Shown: positions 1 through 6,114 of the stretch, one piece after another | Position numbering within the stretch: position 1 is the stretch's first letter | Layout: every line of letters begins with the position of its first letter | NCBI GenBank assembly: GCA_016937975.1 | Contig: JAFGVN010000080.1 | Coordinates: forward strand, 1 to 49,749 | DNA: 49,749 bases | Direction of reading: 5' to 3' | DNA from: Clostridia bacterium | GTDB lineage: Bacteria > Bacillota > Clostridia > Peptostreptococcales > Acidaminobacteraceae | The notes under the pieces: generated by a model | Database searches by the model: none | What the model saw: only the letters and a program-made list of their open reading frames with translations | What the model was told of the DNA's origin: nothing | Translations under genes and position numbers: made by a program

Positions 1-31
1 GTGTGTTGCTTATAAATTCTGAAAACATTCA

Positions 32-157
32 CTCACACATCTTTGATGTGAGAGGTGATGGCAAAACCATCACTTCGTTTGAGGTATTTTTCAGTTGAAA
101 TAAGAAACCCCCACTTCAAGTCGAATTGATAGGCTAAGCGGGGGAGGTTCATTCAAC
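32..157 (+). mobile_element. Possible right end of an IS200/IS605-TnpB element (omega-RNA-like hairpins)
   Basis: Three consecutive hairpins are visible: 32-52 (CTCA..CATC/GATG TGAG), 53-75 (GTGATGG/CCATCAC at its core) and 108-144 (CCCCCACTT/AAGCGGGGG with one mismatch), followed by AGGTTCATTCAAC. A C-rich/G-rich terminal hairpin followed by a short AGGTTCA-like tail is the usual look of the 3' end of TnpB-carrying IS605 elements and of the omega-RNA derived from it. No transposase or tnpB reading frame is in the window; it would lie upstream of base 1. Identification rests on architecture only. A structured 3' UTR of an unrelated upstream gene is the main alternative. Confidence 0.35.
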
Positions 158-161
158 ATGG

Positions 162-188
162 GATCCATTTATTAATGGATCTCTTTTT
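162..188 (+). terminator. Rho-independent terminator upstream of the lacI-type gene
   Basis: A perfect stem GATCCATT/AATGGATC (162-169 and 174-181) with a TATT loop is followed by TCTTTTT. It would end transcription arriving from the left edge. Its T-run overlaps the -35 box of the next promoter. Confidence 0.75.
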
Positions 189-213
189 ACATTTCCATAT
201 GATTTGATATAAT
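186..213 (+). promoter_or_regulatory. Sigma-A promoter of the LacI-type regulator
   Basis: TTTACA (186-191), a 16-bp spacer, and TATAAT (208-213) with an upstream TG one base away, giving an extended -10. Transcription would start near 220, so both nearby operator copies (242-253 and 283-294) lie downstream of the start. That fits negative autoregulation by roadblock. Confidence 0.6.
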
Positions 214-241
214 GAAATAAAAAAAGGAGAAAAATGATATT

Positions 242-253
242 GAAATCGATTTC
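242..253. promoter_or_regulatory. LacI-family operator copy 1
   Basis: GAAATCGATTTC is a perfect 12-bp palindrome with the central CG typical of LacI-family operators. The same word recurs at 1361-1372 and 4325-4336. With its flanking bases (TGAAATCGATTTCG) it also comes close to a CcpA cre site, so carbon catabolite control at the same place is possible. Confidence 0.75.
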
Positions 254-282
254 GTTAAATGCTAGAATAAAAATAGATTAAG

Positions 283-294
283 GAAATCGGTTTC
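283..294. promoter_or_regulatory. LacI-family operator copy 2 (imperfect)
   Basis: GAAATCGGTTTC differs from the perfect operator by one base. It lies 41 bp downstream of copy 1 (about four helical turns) and just upstream of the regulator's start codon, an arrangement that would suit cooperative binding or looping. Confidence 0.6.
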
Positions 295-316
295 GTAACC
301 ATGAAAAGAGAAGAGT

Positions 317-1336
317 ATGCCTACAATTTATGATATAGCAAAAAAAGCTGGTGTATCACCTACAACGGTTTCAAAAGTATTTAATAACTATAAAGATGTA
401 AGTGATCGAACAAAGAATAAGGTTTTACAAATCGCTACTGAAATGGGTTATGTACCAAATTCTACGGCAAGAAGCTTAAAAACGAATCGAAGTTTCCTAG
501 TTGGGGTGGTTTTTTCAGAGAATGTTGGTATTGGCTTAGAACACCAGTTTTTCTCTGTCGTCTTAGAAAGTTTTAGAAATACCATTGGTACTTTTGGATA
601 TGATACCATATTTATTAATAAGTCCCTTGGCAATCAGCCTTTAGGGTATTTAGATCATTGCAAGTATAGAAATGTAGATGGAGTTTTTATTATCACCGCA
701 TTACCCAACGATATGGATTTCTCTAAACTTATGAGCAGTGGTGTAAAATGTGTTACAACAGATATTTTATTTAACAATTCTCCCTATGTGATTTCTGATA
801 ATAAAGAAGGTGCACATATGGCTGTAGATTATTTTATGGAGATGGGGCATAAAAGAATTGCCCATTTGGCAGGACCCTTAAATGTTATCGCTGCTGAGCA
901 ACGTTATAACAGCTTTGTAGCTTATACTCAAGCAAAACATTTAGACTTAGATGAACGCTATCTTGCCATATCAGACAACTTTAATGTTGAGGATGCCTAT
1001 AGAGCTACTGTAGATTTATATGAACGATTTACTAAGGATGATTACCCTACAGCAATTTTTGCTTCTGCAGATATTATTGCCATAGGTGCCATAAGAGCTC
1101 TGAAGGATATGGGGTATAAAGTTCCAGAAGATGTATCTATTATTGGATTTGATGATATTCAATTGGCTGAATATACATCTCCTGCATTAACTACAATTAA
1201 ACAAGATAAAAAATTAATTGGAAAGAAAGTAGCAGAAACTTTATACCAATATATGAACGATGAACCTGTTGAATCAACAGTTACACCTGTATCATTGGTT
1301 ATAAGAAATTCTGTAAGAAATTTAAATGCTGAGTAA
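317..1336 (+). CDS. LacI-family transcriptional regulator of the beta-glucan locus
   Basis: 339 residues, the normal LacI/GalR length. The N-terminus (TIYDIAKKAGVSPTTVSKVF) is a textbook LacI helix-turn-helix with hinge helix around residues 45-60, followed by a periplasmic-binding-protein-like sensor domain to the C-terminus (DVSIIGFDDIQLAEYTSPALTT near residue 275-297 is characteristic). The ATG at 317 is preceded by AGAAGAG; an ATG at 301 is out of frame. It probably represses itself and the downstream glycan genes through the GAAATCGATTTC sites at 242, 283, 1361 and 4325, and is relieved by an oligosaccharide from beta-glucan. The ligand is inferred from context only. Confidence 0.93.
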   Translation: MPTIYDIAKKAGVSPTTVSKVFNNYKDVSDRTKNKVLQIATEMGYVPNSTARSLKTNRSFLVGVVFSENVGIGLEHQFFSVVLESFRNTIGTFGYDTIFINKSLGNQPLGYLDHCKYRNVDGVFIITALPNDMDFSKLMSSGVKCVTTDILFNNSPYVISDNKEGAHMAVDYFMEMGHKRIAHLAGPLNVIAAEQRYNSFVAYTQAKHLDLDERYLAISDNFNVEDAYRATVDLYERFTKDDYPTAIFASADIIAIGAIRALKDMGYKVPEDVSIIGFDDIQLAEYTSPALTTIKQDKKLIGKKVAETLYQYMNDEPVESTVTPVSLVIRNSVRNLNAE

Positions 1337-1360
1337 TCAGTATTTATTTTGAGCGTTGAG

Positions 1361-1372
1361 GAAATCGATTTC
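1361..1372. promoter_or_regulatory. LacI-family operator copy 3
   Basis: Perfect GAAATCGATTTC immediately before the GH3 start codon at 1382 and 25 bp after the regulator's stop codon. No strong separate promoter was seen here, so the site may act as a roadblock to read-through from the regulator gene or control a weak promoter. Confidence 0.7.
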
Positions 1373-1381
1373 GGAGATATC

Positions 1382-2218
1382 ATGACAGTAGAAATTATTG
1401 AAGAAAAATATAAAAATATAATGCATCCAAAGCAAATCCAAAGAAGTGATGAAGAAATTGAAAGTCTTGTAAAAACTTTGATGGAAAAAATGACTTGGGA
1501 AGAAAAAACAGGACAAATGTATCAAGCAGCACATTATGGTGCAGAACTTGTTGGACCAGCACTTGACAATAGTGATACAGTTTTATTGTTGAAAGAAGGT
1601 AGAGTCGGTTCTATTTTGTCTGTATCAGATGAAAAATTATTATTCATTTTGCAGCAAATAGCAGTTGAAGAAACAAGACTTAAAATTCCTCTTTTATTTG
1701 CTTATGATGTGGTTCATGGTTATAAAACTATTTTCCCAATTAATTTGGCCATGGCATGCTCCTTTGATTCTGCATTAATTGAGGCGGCTTCAAAGGTTTC
1801 AGCCATGGAATGTGGCCATAGTGGTATTCATATGACCTTTGCACCCATGATTGATATTGTCCGTGACCCAAGATGGGGCAGAGTGATGGAGAGTTTTGGC
1901 GAAGATGTTCATCTCGGATCAAAACTTGCTGCAGCTTATGTAAAAGGATTTCAACAGGAAAGTCTAGCATCTGAAGATGCCATTGCAGCTTGCGGGAAGC
2001 ATTTCATTGGATATGGCTTAGCTGAAGCAGGTAGGGAGTACAATACTGTGGATGTTTCCAGTATTCAACTTTATAATCATTATCTACCGCCTTTTCAAAG
2101 CGCCATTGATGCAGATATTGCATCTATAATGACCTCCTTTAATGTTGTAGACAATGTTCCTATGACTGGCAATAAAAGACTTTTTAAGGCATCTTTTGAA
2201 AGAGGAAATGAAATTTAA
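1382..2218 (+). CDS. GH3 beta-glucosidase, N-terminal fragment (frameshifted)
   Basis: 278 residues that match the start of a GH3 (beta/alpha)8 barrel, including the typical IDIVRDPRWGRVMESFGEDV and a KHFIGYG motif. The reading frame runs out at 2218 just before the conserved nucleophile segment, which continues in the frame of the next entry. Removing one T from the T5 run at 2181-2185 joins both parts into KRLLRHLLKEEMKFKGMVISD, as expected for an intact GH3 of about 730 residues. ATG at 1382 is chosen over an in-frame TTG at 1349 because GGAG stands just upstream and 1349 would place the operator inside the gene. No signal peptide, so cytosolic. Alone this fragment cannot be active. Confidence 0.85.
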   Translation: MTVEIIEEKYKNIMHPKQIQRSDEEIESLVKTLMEKMTWEEKTGQMYQAAHYGAELVGPALDNSDTVLLLKEGRVGSILSVSDEKLLFILQQIAVEETRLKIPLLFAYDVVHGYKTIFPINLAMACSFDSALIEAASKVSAMECGHSGIHMTFAPMIDIVRDPRWGRVMESFGEDVHLGSKLAAAYVKGFQQESLASEDAIAACGKHFIGYGLAEAGREYNTVDVSSIQLYNHYLPPFQSAIDADIASIMTSFNVVDNVPMTGNKRLFKASFERGNEI

Positions 2219-3581
2219 GGGTATGGTTATTTCAGATTATGATGCTTCAGGTGAATTGATGCATCACAAAGTTGCTAAAGATTTAAATGAAGTGGCTGAG
2301 AAGTGCTTGGATGCAGGCCTAGATATGGAAATGGTCACCAAGAGTTTTGTCTATCATTTAAAAGAAACCGATGAAAACACTCTTTATGTAAATGAGGCAG
2401 TTAAAAAGATTCTAACCTTAAAATATAAACTGGGCTTATTTGATGATCCCTACAAAGGTTTAGGATACAAGGATAAGTATTTGCTTGAGGCTTACCGTGA
2501 GAAGGCTAGAGAAGTTGCTGAAGCATCAGTTGTTCTCTTAGAGAATAAGGGTATTCTACCTTTGAACAAAGATTTGAAAATAGGTTTAATTGGTCCTCAT
2601 GGTGACAATCATGAAGTGAATGGCTTTTGGTCTGCCATTGGAAGTAATGAGGACACTGTAACCTTGAAAGAAGGGCTTGAAGCCAGTGGATTTGATGTTA
2701 TCTGTGAAAAAGCTTGCGAAATTAACGGTGAGAGGTATGTAAGTCAGGAAGCTTTAGTTGAGAAGTTTAAGGATGTCGATGTAATCATACTTGCCATAGG
2801 TGAACATCAAGACATGAGTGGTGAAGGTGCATCTCGATCAGAAATTACCGTTCCAGAAGGACAAGTTTCACTATATCACCAAGTCAAAACCTTAAAAAAA
2901 CCAATTGTTACAATCATCTTCAGTGGTAGACCTTTACTTTTAAAACCATTTAAAGAAAGTGATGCCTTAATACAAGGATGGTTTTTAGGTACCGAATCAG
3001 GTCATGCTTTAAGTAATATTTTAAAAGGTGCTGTTTCTCCAAAAGGTCGTTTAATCATGACTTTTCCAGAGTCGTTAGGACAAGTACCTATTTATTATAA
3101 TCATTTGCCTACTGGAAGATCTTTATCTAGAGGTGAAATTCACAGACGTTTTTCATCAAGATATATCGATGTATCTAATCATCCATTATATCCTTTTGGA
3201 TATGGCTTAACCTATGGAAATTTTAAATATGAAAATTTTAAAATTAGTCAAAATCATATCACTTTAGACAACGAAGTGTTCCTATCATTTGAAATCACAA
3301 ACACTTCACAGCATCAGGCAACAGAACTTGTACAGTTATACATTGAAGCCACATATGGTCAGATATCAAGACCATGTAGGGAATTACGTGATTATAAACA
3401 CGTTGAACTTAAGCCGAATGAATCTAAAAAAGTAGAGTTTAAAGTGTATTATAAAACACTTGCTTACAGAAATCATTTAAATGAATTGGTTGCTGATCCT
3501 GGTCAGTACCATATTTATATCAGTAAGCATGCAGAAGAGCATATTTATAAGGAAACTTTAAAATTGGAGGTGAGTAAATAG
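2196..3581 (+). CDS. GH3 beta-glucosidase, C-terminal fragment (frameshifted)
   Basis: The open frame begins at a TTG at 2196 but this is unlikely to be a real start; it is the continuation of the GH3 gene that opens at 1382. It carries the nucleophile motif MVISDYDA (Asp), the alpha/beta sandwich domain with the GEHQDMSGEGASR loop that supplies the acid/base Glu in BglX-like GH3 enzymes, and a C-terminal fibronectin-III-like domain (GLTYGNFKYENFKIS to the end). Stop codon overlaps the GTG of the cytosolic GH16 gene by one base, implying translational coupling. Expected role: release of glucose from imported beta-gluco-oligosaccharides. The split is either a sequencing error or a recent mutation, since both halves are otherwise well preserved. 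Confidence 0.85.
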   Translation: MKEEMKFKGMVISDYDASGELMHHKVAKDLNEVAEKCLDAGLDMEMVTKSFVYHLKETDENTLYVNEAVKKILTLKYKLGLFDDPYKGLGYKDKYLLEAYREKAREVAEASVVLLENKGILPLNKDLKIGLIGPHGDNHEVNGFWSAIGSNEDTVTLKEGLEASGFDVICEKACEINGERYVSQEALVEKFKDVDVIILAIGEHQDMSGEGASRSEITVPEGQVSLYHQVKTLKKPIVTIIFSGRPLLLKPFKESDALIQGWFLGTESGHALSNILKGAVSPKGRLIMTFPESLGQVPIYYNHLPTGRSLSRGEIHRRFSSRYIDVSNHPLYPFGYGLTYGNFKYENFKISQNHITLDNEVFLSFEITNTSQHQATELVQLYIEATYGQISRPCRELRDYKHVELKPNESKKVEFKVYYKTLAYRNHLNELVADPGQYHIYISKHAEEHIYKETLKLEVSK

Positions 3582-4306
3582 TGTTTGAGTTACTTTGGTC
3601 AGAGGACTTTAGCACAAAGACCCTAGATGATGAGAAATGGAATATCGCATCAGGAGGTCATGGTTTTGGCAACAATGAAGATCAATTTTACACAACACGT
3701 GAAAAGAATGTACGTCTTGAGAACAATCAATTAATCATTGAAGCCCACAAAGAAGTATATGAAAATAGGTTGTTTACTTCGGGGAAAGTAACCACTTCTA
3801 AGAAATTTTCCATGACTTATGGGAAAGTGGAAGTAAAAGCAAAAATCCCAAAAGGTAAGGGGACATGGCCAGCAATATGGATGTTGCCTGAAGCCATTGG
3901 TGAAGACTTGAAATGGCCACGATGTGGTGAAATAGATATTATGGAGCATGTTGGCAGAAGAGCAGATGAGATACATTTTAGTTTACATTCTGAGTTGTAT
4001 AATCATGTCAAGAAAACTCAAGAAACCCACGTGGCCTATCTAGAAGGCATAACAGATCGTTTTGCCCTGTATGGCTTCATATGGACACCAGAGTATGTGG
4101 AATTTCAAGTAGATCATGTAACTTATGCAAGATTTGAAAAGAAAATTAATGAAGAAGATCAAATGGCAGCATGGCCTTTCGATCAACCTTTTTACTTGAT
4201 TTTGAATCTTGCCATTGGAGGTTATTTTGGTGGCGAGATCGATGATCAGATCTTTCCAGTAAAAATGATTGTTGATAACATCCAAGTGTTTAAGTTAAAG
4301 GACTAA
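3581..4306 (+). CDS. Cytosolic GH16 endo-beta-1,3-glucanase (laminarinase-like)
   Basis: 241 residues covering one GH16 jelly-roll domain from end to end. The catalytic signature EIDIME lies at about residues 117-122 (nucleophile Glu117, acid/base Glu122), with the beta-bulge form ExDxxE typical of laminarinases, and WPAIWML upstream. GTG start with GGAGG in the end of the preceding GH3 gene. No signal peptide or membrane segment, so it should act in the cytoplasm on imported beta-1,3-gluco-oligosaccharides. A second GH16 in the locus (16985) carries a lipoprotein signal, so the two form an inside/outside pair. Substrate (beta-1,3 rather than mixed-linkage) is inferred from family and context. 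Confidence 0.88.
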   Translation: MFELLWSEDFSTKTLDDEKWNIASGGHGFGNNEDQFYTTREKNVRLENNQLIIEAHKEVYENRLFTSGKVTTSKKFSMTYGKVEVKAKIPKGKGTWPAIWMLPEAIGEDLKWPRCGEIDIMEHVGRRADEIHFSLHSELYNHVKKTQETHVAYLEGITDRFALYGFIWTPEYVEFQVDHVTYARFEKKINEEDQMAAWPFDQPFYLILNLAIGGYFGGEIDDQIFPVKMIVDNIQVFKLKD

Positions 4307-4324
4307 TTTTTTTTAGACCATTTC

Positions 4325-4336
4325 GAAATCGATTTC
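4325..4336. promoter_or_regulatory. LacI-family operator copy 4, upstream of the transporter genes
   Basis: Perfect GAAATCGATTTC in the 62-bp gap between the cytosolic GH16 gene and the binding-protein gene. It suggests that a separate transcript for the transport operon begins here, although I could not identify convincing -35/-10 boxes. Confidence 0.7.
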
Positions 4337-4368
4337 CTTTTTCGAAAAAGTTAATTGGGGAGGATTAA

Positions 4369-6057
4369 ATGAAAAGAATCATGAGTTTATTACTTGTTGT
4401 GGTATTGATATTGTCATCTTTCGTGGCATGTTCAAACAATGCTAACAACAACACAGTGAATGACAAAGTAGAAAACACACAATCTACTAATGACACAACA
4501 AATGATGCTGCAACACCAGAAGAACCTGAAGTACCAGCTTATGAAGCCTTAGATCCTAATGTGGAAGGCGAAATCACGATTATGCTTTGGTCAGGTGATG
4601 GTTCATACTTAGAAGACATTGGCAGAAAAGACATTTTACCAGAGGAAATTGGTGGACAAAATCAAGGTGCTGCAATTGCTGTTGCAAAAGCCTTTAACAT
4701 GATTTATCCAAATGTAAAAATTAATATTTTTGCAAAAGTTGATGGTCCAGACGATGAAAATGGTACATGGGCACAACACAGAGAAAACTTTAAAGCTGAA
4801 TATGGCAAATATCCTGACTTGTTTGCTTCTACAGACTTACCAGGTGACATTGCAAAAGGTTTAGTTGCAGATTTATCTATTTTCTCAGAGGATCCTTTAT
4901 ATCAATCTTTCAACACTTCTGTTATGAGCTTAATGAATTACAATGGTTTCCAAGGTGGTTTACCACAGTACTTGTTACCATGGGGTATTTTCATTAACAA
5001 ATCATTGGCTGAGGACAATAACTTAGATGTACCAGATCCAGATTGGACAATTGATGATTATACAGATTTTATTGCTCAAGCTGACATGGAAAACTTCTAT
5101 GGGGCAATGGATACACCTTTTAGATTAATCAACACAGGTACAACGAGTATTACGGATTCATTACTGAAATTCCCATCGGAAGATTATGTTCAATTGGATT
5201 CTGATGAAGTGGCTACAATGATCGATTACATTGCAGAATGGTCTGATTATGCCATATATCCACAAAATGAAATTGGTAACATTCCAGTTGAAGTAATGGA
5301 TGAGAACTGGTGGTGGGGCTTTAAATTCTTCATCGAAAACAAATTGTTAACCTTGGAAGCTGATCCATGGATGATGGGTGATGCTGCTCATCCTGCTGAA
5401 GATCACTGGGGAAGAGCAAAAGCTGCAGATTGGGATATTTATCCTAGACCATCTACAGATTACAAAGGAAATACTGTTGGTGTTGTATTAGACCCATTCT
5501 CAGTTTACAACTATGCAATGAATGATGGTGATTCTACATTATCTCCTGAAGAAGAAGCACAAATGAAACTAACTTATACCTTTGCAGCTTTCTGGACTGG
5601 TGACACAAGAGCATGGCAAGCAAGAGCTGATCAAATGTTCTTAGATGGTGAAGTCTTAAAAACATCTTTAAATGACTCTTTCCCACTTGTTACAGGTGAT
5701 GAATTTAACAACCAAATGAATATTTGGTATTCTTCTGAAACGCACAAAAGATTTGCAGACGCAGATTTAATGCCTGGTTTCCATGAAATACTTGATTTAT
5801 GGGAAAAGGGACAATTCTGGGATGTAAGTGATAAAGCATATCCTTGGTATTATGACTTTGAAGGCGCAAGACGCTCTAACTTATTTGAATTTGAAAATAT
5901 GTGGGATGTAAATATTGTTGGTGCAATGAGAACTGAAGCAAACTGGGCAGATAATGTGAAAGCAAGATTAGCTGAATGGGATGACTTGTCAGATGAAAGA
6001 TTTGCAGAATCCTTTAAATTATTAAATGACGGATTAAAAGAATTTTATAATAAATAA
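4369..6057 (+). CDS. Extracellular sugar ABC transporter substrate-binding lipoprotein
   Basis: 562 residues. A lipoprotein signal peptide ends at the lipobox FVAC (Cys21), followed by a Ser/Asn/Thr-rich linker to about residue 55 and a large substrate-binding domain rich in Trp and Asp (for example EITIMLWSGDG, DENWWWGFKF). It is longer than typical 420-450-residue sugar-binding proteins, as is common for binders of oligosaccharides. GGGGAGGATTAA stands before the ATG. First gene after operator copy 4 and first of the transport block, followed by a stable stem-loop (6066-6094) that probably raises its mRNA level over the downstream permease genes. Likely ligand: beta-gluco-oligosaccharide; inferred. 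Confidence 0.85.
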   Translation: MKRIMSLLLVVVLILSSFVACSNNANNNTVNDKVENTQSTNDTTNDAATPEEPEVPAYEALDPNVEGEITIMLWSGDGSYLEDIGRKDILPEEIGGQNQGAAIAVAKAFNMIYPNVKINIFAKVDGPDDENGTWAQHRENFKAEYGKYPDLFASTDLPGDIAKGLVADLSIFSEDPLYQSFNTSVMSLMNYNGFQGGLPQYLLPWGIFINKSLAEDNNLDVPDPDWTIDDYTDFIAQADMENFYGAMDTPFRLINTGTTSITDSLLKFPSEDYVQLDSDEVATMIDYIAEWSDYAIYPQNEIGNIPVEVMDENWWWGFKFFIENKLLTLEADPWMMGDAAHPAEDHWGRAKAADWDIYPRPSTDYKGNTVGVVLDPFSVYNYAMNDGDSTLSPEEEAQMKLTYTFAAFWTGDTRAWQARADQMFLDGEVLKTSLNDSFPLVTGDEFNNQMNIWYSSETHKRFADADLMPGFHEILDLWEKGQFWDVSDKAYPWYYDFEGARRSNLFEFENMWDVNIVGAMRTEANWADNVKARLAEWDDLSDERFAESFKLLNDGLKEFYNK

Positions 6058-6065
6058 CCATTAAT

Positions 6066-6094
6066 CAGTGAGATCACCTTTGGTGATCTCACTG
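6066..6094 (+). other. Intercistronic stem-loop after the binding-protein gene
   Basis: CAGTGAGATCACC / GGTGATCTCACTG is a perfect 13-bp stem with a TTT loop. There is no T-run after it, so it is not a classical terminator. Such hairpins after binding-protein genes commonly protect the upstream mRNA from 3' exonucleases and give high binding-protein to permease ratios; here this is inference. Confidence 0.75.
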
Positions 6095-6114
6095 AGAATT
6101 ATTAGGAGCAGGAT

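Noticed and set aside
1-94. Frame reading VLLINSENIHSHIFDVRGDG.. at the left edge as the end of an upstream protein
   Set aside because: It is fully overlapped by two hairpins, has no recognisable family and does not resemble a TnpB C-terminus.
242-253. Pure CcpA cre site
   Set aside because: It fits the cre pattern almost fully, but recurrence next to a LacI gene at four places in the locus points to that regulator; dual use is only mentioned.
2176-2200. Programmed ribosomal frameshift in the GH3 gene
   Set aside because: The needed shift is +1 at a plain T-run without a rare codon, stop codon or stimulatory structure that I can see; error or mutation is simpler.
2196-3581. The C-terminal GH3 frame as an independent small enzyme
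   Set aside because: It lacks most of the catalytic barrel and its TTG start is not preceded by a usable ribosome site; continuity with the upstream frame after removing one T is compelling.
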